This document shows, one piece after another, positions 7,934 through 16,212 of a stretch of 64,000 nt of DNA. Below the pieces are notes generated by a model. The model did not search any database. It worked only from the letters and a program-made list of their open reading frames with translations, and had not been told where the DNA came from. This DNA comes from Microcoleus sp. bin48.metabat.b7b8b9.023 (GTDB lineage Bacteria > Cyanobacteriota > Cyanobacteriia > Cyanobacteriales > Microcoleaceae), in NCBI RefSeq assembly GCF_013299185.1, contig NZ_JAAFKG010000035.1:1-64000 (forward strand), written 5' to 3'. The position numbers and the translations under genes are program-made. The first letter of the stretch is position 1, and each line of letters begins with the position of its first letter.

Positions 7934-8836
7934 AGCCTGGACTTTAGTCCGCATCCATAGAAGAAGGACTAAAGTCCTGACTACGAACCTTGACAAATTG
8001 TAGGTTCGTAGTGAGGACTTTAGTCCGCATCCATAGAAGAAGGACTAAAGTCCTGACTACGAACCTTGACAGATTGTAGGTTCGTAGTGAGGACTTTAGT
8101 CCGCATCCATAGAAGAAGGACTAAAGTCCTGACTACGAACCTTGACAGATTGTAGGTTCGTAGTGAGGAATGCAAGTCCGCATCCATAGAAGAAGGACTA
8201 AAGTCCTGACTACGAACCTTGACAGATTGTAGGTTCGTAGTGAGGAATGCAAGTCCGCATCCATAGAAGAAGGACTAAAGTCCTGACTACGAACCTTGAC
8301 AGATTGTAGGTTCGTAGTGAGGAATGCAAGTCCGCATCCATAGAAGAAGGACTAAAGTCCTGACTACGAACCTTGACAGATTGTAGGTTCGTAGTGAGGA
8401 ATGCAAGTCCGCATCCATAGAAGAAGGACTAAAGTCCTGACTACGAACCTTGACAGATTGTAGGTTCGTAGTGAGGAATGCAAGTCCGCATCCATAGAAG
8501 AAGGACTAAAGTCCTGACTACGAACCTTGACAGATTGTAGGTTCGTAGTGAGGAATGCAAGTCCGCATCCATAGAAGAAGGACTAAAGTCCTGACTACGA
8601 ACCTTGACAGATTGTAGGTTCGTAGTGAGGAATGCAAGTCCGCATCCATAGAAGAAGGACTAAAGTCCTGACTACGAACCTTGACAGATTGTAGGTTCGT
8701 AGTGAGGAATGCAAGTCCGCATCCATAGAAGAAGGACTAAAGTCCTGACTACGAACCTTGACAGATTGTAGGTTCGTAGTGAGGAATGCAAGTCCGCATC
8801 CATAGAAGAAGGACTAAAGTCCTGACTACGAACCTT
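7934..8836. repeat. Tandem array of 11 units (76/77 bp), family A palindromes
   Basis: Units start with TGACA(A/G)ATTGTAGGTTCG at 7991, 8067, 8143, 8220, 8297, 8374, 8451, 8528, 8605, 8682 and 8759. A partial unit precedes them from 7934. The first two units are 76 bp long and read GAGGACTTTAGTCC. The next nine are 77 bp and share the altered arm GAGGAATGCAAGTCC. The units appear otherwise identical, which points to recent expansion. The array fills the 1-kb gap between the two CobW-type genes. No spacers vary, so it is not a CRISPR. Confidence 0.95.
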
Positions 8837-8864
8837 TATAGGTATGACCGATGACTCAAGAGAA

Positions 8865-9899
8865 TTAACTGCCAATTATAGCTGCAATTCGATCGCGCTC
8901 CAACTCTTTGCCAATCAGCACCAGTTTGGTTTGACGGAGTTCGGAAGGTTGCCAAGGGCGATCGTAAAAATATTCTATGCGATCGCCCACACCTTGCAAC
9001 ACCATCCGCATCGGTTTCTTGGGAACCGCTACAAACCCCTTAATCCGATAGATTTCTTCTTGCTGCATCAAGGCTTGCAGCTTTTTCACCAAGGCTTCTG
9101 GTTCAAATTCGCGATCGGCAATAAAGAAAGTCGAGTTAATATCATCATCGTGCTCGTGTTCCTCTTCCGTGTCGTGGTGACTCGGGCGAGACTCCAAATC
9201 ATCCTCAACTGCTGCATTAAATCCCAACAGCACATCGGGGTTTATTTCGCCAGCCTTGCAAGGCACAATTTTCACACTCGGGCGTAACTCTTGCTGCAAC
9301 CAGGTTTGAACTTTCTGGTGAGTTTCCGCATTTACGCGATCGACCTTCGTCAACAGTACCATATCGGCACAGGCCAACTGATCTTCAAACAATTCCTCGA
9401 TCGGCGTTTCGTGATCCAAACTAGAATCAGCCTCTCGCTGCGCCATCAAAGCATCGATATCGCCGACAAAAGTACCGCTAGCAACAGCCTCGCAATCAAC
9501 AACCGCAACCACACCGTCAACTGTAGCGCCCGTGCGAATTTCCGGCCAGCGAAAAGCTTGAATCAAAGGCTTAGGAAGTGCCAAGCCGGAAGTCTCGATT
9601 AAGATACAATCAATTTGGTCTTTGCGCTTCAACAATTCCTGCATAGTCGGCAAGAATTCCTCTTGCACGGTACAGCAAAGACAACCATTAGTTAATTCGA
9701 CAATATTGCTGGTTACAGTTTCTTCTTCATCGCAAACTTGGCAATCGCGCAGCAGTTCTCCATCAATTCCGATTTCGCCAAATTCGTTAACTAAAACAGC
9801 AATGCGGCGGCCTTGATTGTTTTGCAATAAATGGCGAATTAGGGTGGTTTTGCCGCTACCGAGAAAACCAGTGATTACTGTAACAGGAATCTTGTGCAT
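8865..9899 (-). CDS. cobW: CobW-type GTPase (second COG0523 paralogue)
   Basis: A 344-aa COG0523 GTPase. It has Walker A GFLGSGKTT, VNEFGEIG, the CxCC motif NGCLCCTVQEEF, the G4-like LTKVDR, a charged His/Asp/Glu stretch SHHDTEEEHEHDDD near residue 240, and the CobW C-terminal domain. It is longer than the first paralogue and carries an extra CQVCDEEE insertion after GELLRDC. The cobalamin gene cbiG-cobJ lies 3.2 kb away, so it may be the true CobW. A zinc role is equally possible, but I see no Zur-like box upstream. Confidence 0.88.
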   Translation of the reverse strand: MHKIPVTVITGFLGSGKTTLIRHLLQNNQGRRIAVLVNEFGEIGIDGELLRDCQVCDEEETVTSNIVELTNGCLCCTVQEEFLPTMQELLKRKDQIDCILIETSGLALPKPLIQAFRWPEIRTGATVDGVVAVVDCEAVASGTFVGDIDALMAQREADSSLDHETPIEELFEDQLACADMVLLTKVDRVNAETHQKVQTWLQQELRPSVKIVPCKAGEINPDVLLGFNAAVEDDLESRPSHHDTEEEHEHDDDINSTFFIADREFEPEALVKKLQALMQQEEIYRIKGFVAVPKKPMRMVLQGVGDRIEYFYDRPWQPSELRQTKLVLIGKELERDRIAAIIGS

Positions 9900-10043
9900 T
9901 ATTAATTACCAATTGAGTGTTTAGAGTATGACACTTTATAGAAAGACAAGAGTGAAAATAAGTCAGGAGTTAGCATTCAATCAACTCTTAGCAAACCTTT
10001 TTATTATATAATAAAATTATTTTGCACCAGGTTTATTGAATAA

Positions 10044-10104
10044 AGGTACGTAGTTGCGCTTCAGCGCTCTTTGATCTAGAGCGCCCAAGCGCAACTACGT
10101 ACCT
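10044..10104. repeat. Palindromic repeat, family B
   Basis: Hairpin with arms AGGTACGTAGTTGCGCTTCA and its complement around a short loop. Apart from this copy, I see nothing gene-like in the 318-bp gap 9900-10218. Confidence 0.8.
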
Positions 10105-10218
10105 TAGGAATGGCAATTTAATAACTTAAGCAATCTCGAACTTTCAATCCTTGCCTGCAAAGCTAGCGGGCGTAAAGATGCTGAAATTATTGAATTTTCA
10201 TTCCTTAGAGTATTGACT

Positions 10219-10614
10219 CTATTTCCGCCATCTATCAAATTGGTCTTCGGAACAGCCATTAATAAATTGATTGTTCACCCAACCGTCAAGGATTGTAAAA
10301 GTTTCATTAGGAGCATTCCCAGAAGTTCGGGCGGCAATTTTCACCCAATTACCTTGTCTGCTAACAGCCCGAACTCCGTCTCCTCTTTTGAGTTTAGCTA
10401 CAACCGGGTACTTATTGCCGGGGCCTTTGCGAATATTAACCGGGCCGCCTTCACCTGTAATAAACGAGCATTGAGTTTGCTTTTTTAAAGCTTCTACTTT
10501 TTCCGGCGAAAGACTTTGCTCTTTACCGAAAACTGGAAAGCTGTAAAGCGAAAAACTAAAACTTGCAAAGGCGGCTGCAATGAAAAAGGCTTTTGATTGA
10601 CTAAAACTCAACAT
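10219..10614 (-). CDS. Secreted SH3b-domain protein
   Basis: A 131-aa protein with an N-terminal signal-type hydrophobic segment (residues about 9-30). It then has a bacterial SH3 domain: VNIRKGPGNKYPVVAKLKRG, followed by WVKIAARTS and LDGWVNNQFI. Such domains bind cell-wall peptides. Two cysteines (CSFITGE and NGCSED) could form a disulfide in the periplasm. It lies just downstream of the amidase gene on the same strand, so a shared cell-wall role is likely. Half of a family A palindrome lies in the 49-bp gap between them. Confidence 0.8.
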   Translation of the reverse strand: MLSFSQSKAFFIAAAFASFSFSLYSFPVFGKEQSLSPEKVEALKKQTQCSFITGEGGPVNIRKGPGNKYPVVAKLKRGDGVRAVSRQGNWVKIAARTSGNAPNETFTILDGWVNNQFINGCSEDQFDRWRK

Positions 10615-10634
10615 TTATTTAATCTCCTTGGGTG

Positions 10635-10662
10635 GGAAGGACTGAAGTCCTTACTACGAACT
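10635..10662. repeat. Half palindrome of family A
   Basis: GGACTGAAGTCCTTACTACGAAC is only one arm of the family A hairpin. It lies between the amidase and SH3b genes. Confidence 0.6.
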
Positions 10663-10663
10663 G

Positions 10664-12490
10664 TTATTTTACCGAAGCAAACCATTCGGTAATACCTTGG
10701 GCAATGGCAGAAGCTAACTTCTTCTGTTCTGTCGGATTCACAATCCATTCAAACTCTTCGGGATTGATCATAAATCCCAATTCCATTAAAACAGATGGAG
10801 CAACGGCAGGACGAGTCATCGCTAGATTGTTCCAGAATACACCATAGCTCGGACGGTTCAGTTTTGCAACTAAATAATTGTGCAAAAACATTCCCAAACT
10901 GTGCGCTTGTGGCTGAAACCAGAAAGCGCCGACACCTTTAGTATTAATCGCGTCGCCGTTATCCGGCAAAGCATTGTAATGAATTGAAATTGCAATCGCA
11001 GGTTCTTCTTTTTGAATCATTTCCACTCTCGGTGGCAAATCCAAATCGACATCTTCCACCCGCGTCATTACCACATTTGCGCCCCGATTTACCAATTCCT
11101 CCCGCACCAGTTTCGACACAATTAAAGCCACTGTTTTCTCGCGGTAGCCGGTGGGGCCGACACCCCCTGAATCCTGCGGGCCACCGTGTCCCGGATCGAT
11201 CAGAATCTTAATTCCTGACAGCGGTTTTGCCTCAGAAATTGGCACCGCGCTTGTATTCACTGGCGGGTGTTTTAAAGACAGCACTAAAGTAGTGCCTTCG
11301 TATCTCAATTTATATCCCCACTGCTGGGCAGATTTGAGATTGAAAGTGTATTGTACTTGCAGCGGCGAGATTTGTTGCCATGCCAAACGCGAAATTACCG
11401 GGTCATCGTCGAGGCGAATAATGTCAGTTTGAGCGGTGGTATTGTACAGGGTTAAAGTGAACGTGCGTTCACCTTCTTGTACCGTGACTGGGACTGGTAT
11501 TTCTAAAGGAAATAAGACCTCTGTCCAGCCGGAAACTTGACGGGATCTGGCGCTGCGAACAATCGATCGCGCAGGCACTGCATCCTTGACAATTCGCACC
11601 TCGGATGCTTTAATCCAAGCGCCGTAATCGAGCCGAATCCATTCTCCCTCGCGCCCGATAACTGTTGCCCGCGTTCCCTTGGGTAGCGGTGTCATCCGAG
11701 AGAAATCCGTACTCGCCCCGGTTCTAGCAACACCCGGATCTGCTGTGACTTCTGCTACTTCTAAATCGGCTGGAGATAGGATAGAAATCTTGCCAGTACC
11801 TGGTTGAGTGATAATTTGCTCGTTCATTGTTAGATAAAATATTGGTACTCCTAAATCATTTTTTTCTACCTTAGCAGAGGGGGAATTAGATTCATTGCCC
11901 CCCCTTACTAAGGGGGGGGTGGGGGGGGTAATAGCGCAACCTTGATACTGTTCGCTACTGCCTTTTTTGATGGGGGAGTTTTCGCCTAACAAGACAGATT
12001 TGTTGTCGGGGAGTTCGACTTGCGATCGCGCTTTGAGAGGAATATCAACGCCAGCCAATTTTACCGCAACTCGAGCATTCGCCGGAGCGATCGCGCCAAA
12101 GCAGATATATTCCCCTGGCAAACTGGCTGCATCGACTTTCGGCGTCAGGGAATCTTTCGCAAAAGCCAAGCCTGCGGGGACTTGTGGCTGATTCGACTCG
12201 CGCGTCACCTTGATTTGAACTTGCTGATTTTCGTAACGCAAGCTAAAGACATTTTCGCCGATTTGCAGGGGAAAAGTCGGGGCGAAATGGCCGGCTGCGC
12301 TACGCGCAATTTGTTGGCCATTTACCGATACTTGTCCGGTGGGCGGGGCTGTACCGATCAGAAAAATGCGATCGGCGATCGTTTTGTGGTTAGCTGGAGG
12401 ATAAGCGACGAACAAAGGTTGAGCGGCCACAGCTACAGAAGAGAGGGCAAGTATCATCCCAAACACAACTAACGCTAAAAATTTTCTCAT
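10664..12490 (-). CDS. N-acetylmuramoyl-L-alanine amidase (AmiC-like)
   Basis: A 608-aa exported cell-wall hydrolase. An N-terminal signal peptide (about 20 residues) is followed by a beta-rich AMIN-like region, an SH3b-type segment (ARTGASTDFSRMTPLPKGTR then WIRLDYGAWI) and a second beta domain. The C-terminal Amidase_3 zinc peptidase begins at ILIDPGHGG. Zinc and catalytic residues are His in DPGHGG, Glu in GYREKT, His in SIHYNA and Glu in LMELGF. ATG 12490 is used; the in-frame TTG 12502 is the alternative. A short palindromic repeat is inserted in frame and encodes TPPTPPLVRGG near residue 195, in a linker. Confidence 0.9.
   Translation of the reverse strand: MRKFLALVVFGMILALSSVAVAAQPLFVAYPPANHKTIADRIFLIGTAPPTGQVSVNGQQIARSAAGHFAPTFPLQIGENVFSLRYENQQVQIKVTRESNQPQVPAGLAFAKDSLTPKVDAASLPGEYICFGAIAPANARVAVKLAGVDIPLKARSQVELPDNKSVLLGENSPIKKGSSEQYQGCAITPPTPPLVRGGNESNSPSAKVEKNDLGVPIFYLTMNEQIITQPGTGKISILSPADLEVAEVTADPGVARTGASTDFSRMTPLPKGTRATVIGREGEWIRLDYGAWIKASEVRIVKDAVPARSIVRSARSRQVSGWTEVLFPLEIPVPVTVQEGERTFTLTLYNTTAQTDIIRLDDDPVISRLAWQQISPLQVQYTFNLKSAQQWGYKLRYEGTTLVLSLKHPPVNTSAVPISEAKPLSGIKILIDPGHGGPQDSGGVGPTGYREKTVALIVSKLVREELVNRGANVVMTRVEDVDLDLPPRVEMIQKEEPAIAISIHYNALPDNGDAINTKGVGAFWFQPQAHSLGMFLHNYLVAKLNRPSYGVFWNNLAMTRPAVAPSVLMELGFMINPEEFEWIVNPTEQKKLASAIAQGITEWFASVK
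11896..11932. repeat. In-frame G/C palindrome, family C, inside the amidase gene
   Basis: CCCCCCTTACTAAGGGGGGG followed by GTGGGGGGG is the same element as in 46864-46955 and 51718-51833. Here it lies inside a coding region without breaking the frame. It encodes the low-complexity linker PPTPPLVRGG. Confidence 0.8.
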
Positions 12491-12607
12491 TCTAAATCGC
12501 AACTAATTGAGAGTCTGTGGGTTATTTATACTCGAACTTAGGCTGAGAAACCCGGTTGATGAGGGTTAAGTATAATATCATGTCTAGTCGATGACGATCG
12601 CAAAAAA

Positions 12608-12668
12608 GGTTCGTAGTGCGGACTTTAGTCCGCAGCGAAAAAGCGGACTGAAGTCCGCACTACGAACC
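12608..12668. repeat. Palindromic repeat, family A
   Basis: Hairpin with arms GGTTCGTAGTGCGGACTTTA and its complement. The remainder of 12503-13140 holds the GGCAAGATGCC motif (about 12938), a GC-rich CGCGCGGCTTCGCCTAACGC repeat (about 13018-13065) and no convincing gene. Confidence 0.8.
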
Positions 12669-13140
12669 TTACTTATTTTGGTTAATTGACCGGACATGAT
12701 ATAAGTCCTATTTACTATGCAGGCCCCAGTTTATCAGGTTTGTAGTGCCAATTGGCGATCGCACCTGAGAAACATCAATCAAGAAACTACACAACTACCC
12801 TTTCAATTTTCTCATCAGTTAACTCATACAACTTCCATAACTGCCGCAACTTACGATCGCAAATTCAATATTTTACAGAAGAATAAACGAGATATTAAAG
12901 GCAAAGTTGGTAAAATCAACTAATCTCAGAAATTCACAGGCAAGATGCCTGTGCCACTGATAGATAAGAAAAAAGATCGAGTTATTCTATATCTTCCTTC
13001 TTTTCTTACTCATCCTTCGCGCCCTAGCGCTTACGCGCGGCTTCGCCTAACGCGCCTTCGCGGTTCGTCAAATATGTTTTATTTCAGTAACAACAGATTA
13101 AAATAATCAAACCAATCCAAACACAGCCATATATAAAACC

Positions 13141-14913
13141 GTGAATCGACTTCCGCCCGCAATAATTATCCTAGGTCAAAACAGCCTAGCCATCGCCAAA
13201 ACAATCTCCACAGTCTTCCCAGGTTCCCAGATTTACGGTTTAGTCGATCGCACATCCGACACAGATATCAACTTTAGCAACTTCGGCGAAACCCTGCGAG
13301 AACTATTCGCCACAGAAACCCCAATCATCGCCATCTGCGCCGCCGGAATCATCATCCGCACCCTCGCCCCGCTGCTATCAGACAAACGCGCCGAACCCCC
13401 AGTCTTAGCAGTCGCCGAAGACGGAAGCGCCGTAGTACCGCTGCTAGGAGGTTTGCACGGAGTCAACGACTTAGCCAGAGAAATTGCAGCAGCCCTCGGC
13501 GTACAACCCGCCATCACCACGACGGGAGATATCCGCTTTCGCACCGCCCTGCTGAGTCCTCCCCAAGGCTATTATTTGGCGAATCCAGAGGATGCGAAGA
13601 CTTTTATTTCAAATTTGCTCGCCGGGGCGAAAGTACAGCTAGAAGGAGCTGCTAACTGGCTTTCCGAGAGTAATTTGCCGATGGCCCCCGCAGCCCAATT
13701 AACCATCCGCGTCACCGAAAAAGCGATTGTACCGACAGCCGACTGTTTAGTTTATCACCCGCAAATTGCAGCATTTGCACTTACAAATCTATCCTATGTT
13801 GAGCCGGAAATAGCAATTTCCTACGTGCAGCAAATCTTAGAAAATGCAGATTTAGCAGCAGCATCAGTTGCTGCTTTTTTTGCTTTGAAACATGATATGG
13901 GAAATCCGATATTAGAAGCGATCGGTCAATATTTTAAAGTGCCAGTCCGTTTGTTGAATCTTCCCGAACTTGTAGAATTCGACACAGTTAAATTAATACA
14001 ATATAATTCCAGTTTTGATGTCACCGCCGCCCAAATTAGCCTGACAGCAGCAGGTGCAAACAGTCAATTAATCGCATACGATCGCACAAACGCCTTTAGT
14101 TGTGCGATCGCACTTGCTACCGAACCGATCGATCCAAGTGCGATCGGCATCAGCCGCGGCAAACTGGCGATCGTCGGTACGGGCCCCGGAGGCGCAGCTT
14201 GGATGTCCCCGGAAGTCAAGGAAATTCTGCGGGAAGCCACGGATTGGGTGGGTTACAAGTTCTATCTCGACTTAGCCGGAACTCTGCGGGAAGGACAAAA
14301 CAGACACGATTCCGACAACCGCGAAGAGATCGATCGCGCGCGTTTTGCATTAGATTTAGCAGCATCCGGCCAATCCGTCGCCGTCGTTTCGTCGGGAGAT
14401 CCGGGGATTTTTGCGATGGCGGCGGCGGTGTTTGAGGCGATCGACATTGACGCTAAACCCGAATGGGAAGGCATCGACATTCGGGTAGCACCGGGCATTT
14501 CTGCCATGCAGGCGGCCGCTGCTGCGATCGGAGCACCCCTCGGACACGATTTTTGTGCGATTTCGCTTTCCGACATTCTCAAGCCTTGGGAGGTCATAGA
14601 ACAGCGGATTTCGGCGGCTGCAAAGGCTGATTTAGTTATGGCATTCTACAATCCAATCTCAAAACAGCGGATTTGGCAATTGGGAAGGGCGATCGAGATT
14701 TTGTTAGAAACTCGCGATGCTAAAACCCCAGTTGTATTGGGGCGAAACCTCGGGAGGCCCGGAGAATCCGTGCGCGTTTGTACTCTTGGCGAATTCCAGC
14801 CGGAAGATGCGGATATGAGAACTTTAGTAATTATCGGTTCCAGCCAAACTCGGATTATTCCTCGGAAGTTTGGAGATATTTGGGTTTACACACCGCGCAG
14901 ATACAAAAATTGA
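13141..14913 (+). CDS. cobJ: CbiG-CobJ fusion, cobalamin ring contraction
   Basis: A 590-aa bifunctional cobalamin enzyme. Residues 1-320 match CbiG/CobE: PIIAICAAGIIIRTLAPLL, then AVAEDGSAVVPLLGGLHG and AITTTGD. CbiG opens the delta-lactone of the ring-contracted intermediate. From about residue 340 the CobJ/CbiH precorrin-3B C17-methyltransferase follows: the SAM-binding LAIVGTGPGG, SSGDPGIFAMA, RVAPGISAMQAAAA and MAFYNPISKQR. The fusion is common in cyanobacteria. The start is a GTG and no ATG lies near it. No B12 riboswitch is recognisable in the leader. Confidence 0.93.
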   Translation: MNRLPPAIIILGQNSLAIAKTISTVFPGSQIYGLVDRTSDTDINFSNFGETLRELFATETPIIAICAAGIIIRTLAPLLSDKRAEPPVLAVAEDGSAVVPLLGGLHGVNDLAREIAAALGVQPAITTTGDIRFRTALLSPPQGYYLANPEDAKTFISNLLAGAKVQLEGAANWLSESNLPMAPAAQLTIRVTEKAIVPTADCLVYHPQIAAFALTNLSYVEPEIAISYVQQILENADLAAASVAAFFALKHDMGNPILEAIGQYFKVPVRLLNLPELVEFDTVKLIQYNSSFDVTAAQISLTAAGANSQLIAYDRTNAFSCAIALATEPIDPSAIGISRGKLAIVGTGPGGAAWMSPEVKEILREATDWVGYKFYLDLAGTLREGQNRHDSDNREEIDRARFALDLAASGQSVAVVSSGDPGIFAMAAAVFEAIDIDAKPEWEGIDIRVAPGISAMQAAAAAIGAPLGHDFCAISLSDILKPWEVIEQRISAAAKADLVMAFYNPISKQRIWQLGRAIEILLETRDAKTPVVLGRNLGRPGESVRVCTLGEFQPEDADMRTLVIIGSSQTRIIPRKFGDIWVYTPRRYKN

Positions 14914-15023
14914 GTTTAAATGATTTCTCTCTCTTCTCCTTCTCTGCGCCCTCTGCGCCCTCTGCGGTAAAAAAATCTTCTCCATAAAACCCGCCACCAA
15001 TGAACCCTAAATTACCAGTTGTA

Positions 15024-15086
15024 GGGTGCGTCGCAGGGTAATAGTTGGTAGTAGCGAGAATTGTCGGTGGCGACGCACCCTACGCT
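15024..15086. repeat. Palindromic repeat GTAGGGTGCGTCGC
   Basis: GTAGGGTGCGTCGC and GCGACGCACCCTAC flank a loop of about 35 bp. It lies downstream of cobJ. A CTCTGCGCCCTCTGCGCCCT low-complexity repeat precedes it at about 14943-14963. Confidence 0.7.
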
Positions 15087-15133
15087 GTCTACCTACTTCA
15101 ACGAGCAGTTGAAAGCGATCGCATTATTTTTAC

Positions 15134-15430
15134 TCAATCTGTATTGAAAACATCCTGCAAGTTACGATAACCGCTAATAACTCGCAAAATCTCAATACCA
15201 TCACCAACTATTTGGTAAAAAATTATATATCCCATCAACGGTATACCGCGTAAATTGGGAGCAAATTGTGCGTAGGAACGCCCCAAATATGGATACTCCG
15301 CTAGATACTGACATTTTTTACCAAACGTTTCTACAAATCGATCGCCCGCATCTACACTTTGCGCCAAAAAATAATCAGAAATTTCAGATAAATCTCGACT
15401 ATCCTAGATCGTAATTAGCAAGCGATTCAT
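15134..15430 (-). pseudogene. ParE/RelE-family toxin with premature stop
   Basis: The reading frame opens with MNRLLITI at ATG 15430. It then hits TAG at 15404-15406 (codon 9) and continues in the same frame with DSRDLSEISDYFLAQSVDAG to the natural end. The continued part has ParE-toxin motifs: KKCQYLAEYPYLGRSY, LRGIPLMGYIIFYQI and ILRVISG. One C-to-T change in a Gln codon would create the TAG. The ATG overlaps the antitoxin stop (ATGA). Readthrough or a restart is possible, but the toxin is most likely inactive. Confidence 0.8.
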
Positions 15431-15717
15431 ACTATTACTTCTCTAGCTTTTTTCACCTTATCTCTAAGTTGAGCTAATACATCATCTGCATTGAGCAACT
15501 CACCACGCCCGGCCTGTTCTCGTGCTATATCGATTTTCTTCCGAGTTTCTTCAACCCAAGCTAAATAGTTTGGGTTGTTGCTGCTATCGGATAAATTAAG
15601 GTCGTCGATTAATAACAGCAAGGCTGTGTTAATTGCTTCTTCAAGGGAGGAATATTGACCGTGCTTTACTAAAGCTTCAAGGACTTGGGTTTGATCTGAA
15701 CTCAAGGTGATTTGCAT
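15427..15717 (-). CDS. ParD-like antitoxin
   Basis: A 96-aa protein with an N-terminal ribbon-helix-helix-type segment (QITLSSDQTQVLEALVKHGQ, then SLEEAINTALLLL). Its C-terminal part is charged and likely disordered (NADDVLAQLRDKVKKAREV), as expected for a toxin-wrapping tail. It would bind its own promoter DNA and neutralise the ParE-like partner. It overlaps the toxin ATG by ATGA, the usual coupled layout. It remains intact although the toxin carries a nonsense codon. Confidence 0.8.
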   Translation of the reverse strand: MQITLSSDQTQVLEALVKHGQYSSLEEAINTALLLLIDDLNLSDSSNNPNYLAWVEETRKKIDIAREQAGRGELLNADDVLAQLRDKVKKAREVIV

Positions 15718-16075
15718 TGTTACCTCTGATGGTGCAAGGCTTGGACAATACTTTTACTTTATCTCATTTTATCAAAAAAGCGATCGGGTGTATCTGGCGC
15801 AAGGCAAGGGTGAAGCATTTCGGCATATAATTTATGAACCAGAACCAGAGATTTACTGCCGAAATGCGATACCCCTACGAATATATTTGCATTCATTGAT
15901 ATGCACCCAAGTGGAATTGATGAAAGAATTCGATCGAACGTGCGATCGAACTCAATTTATCAACTCTACCGTCGCAGCAAGAGTCAACGGTTATATCGCC
16001 GGCTTTGGCACTTTATCAAATCTTCAAGAGAAATTAGAGATTTTGGTTTATCCGCAGCCTGATTTAGGTATGTAG
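15707..16075 (+). CDS. Doubtful ORF, possibly a gene remnant
   Basis: A 122-codon frame with no recognised family. Its first part overlaps the parD start region antisense and an inverted repeat (GCATTTCGGCA at 15818-15828 with its complement at 15858-15868). The tail (NLQEKLEILVYPQPDLG) looks more protein-like and ends inside a family B palindrome. No ribosome binding site is seen. It is reported only because the 480-bp stretch 15718-16198 has no other coding candidate. Confidence 0.2.
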   Translation: MICIVTSDGARLGQYFYFISFYQKSDRVYLAQGKGEAFRHIIYEPEPEIYCRNAIPLRIYLHSLICTQVELMKEFDRTCDRTQFINSTVAARVNGYIAGFGTLSNLQEKLEILVYPQPDLGM

Positions 16076-16136
16076 TTGCGCTTTAGCGCTTTTTCCGATA
16101 TCCCAAAAAGAGCGCTTTCATCGCAACTACGTACCT
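16066..16136. repeat. Palindromic repeat, family B
   Basis: Arms AGGTATGTAGTTGCGCTTTA and GCAACTACGTACCT form an imperfect hairpin. A TCAACTG heptamer array follows at 16183-16212 and runs into the end of the next gene. Confidence 0.8.
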
Positions 16137-16182
16137 TCTGAAACCAGCATAATAATTTGCAAGATGTCTATTACTATGTAAT

Positions 16183-16212
16183 TGTCAACTGTCAACTGTC
16201 AACTGTCAACTG
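16183..16212. repeat. Heptamer array (TCAACTG)4 at a gene end
   Basis: Four copies of the heptamer. Read on the minus strand as CAGTTGA, they supply the last codons (Val-Asp-Ser) and the TGA stop of the nucleotidyltransferase gene at 16199. Confidence 0.85.

Noticed and set aside
7934-8836. CRISPR array
   Set aside because: The repeat is about 77 bp and directly tandem; no variable spacers exist and no cas gene is near.
8672-8875. ORF on the minus strand inside the array
   Set aside because: It is a translation of the tandem repeat with a tail overlapping the CobW gene end; no ribosome binding site.
12717-12923. 68-codon ORF upstream of cobJ
   Set aside because: No ribosome binding site or family; composition like the surrounding non-coding DNA.
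12930-13140. Cobalamin riboswitch before cbiG-cobJ (GCCACTG at about 12951)
   Set aside because: The motif is part of a dispersed GGCAAGATGCC repeat; no other riboswitch helix is recognisable in the 200 bp.
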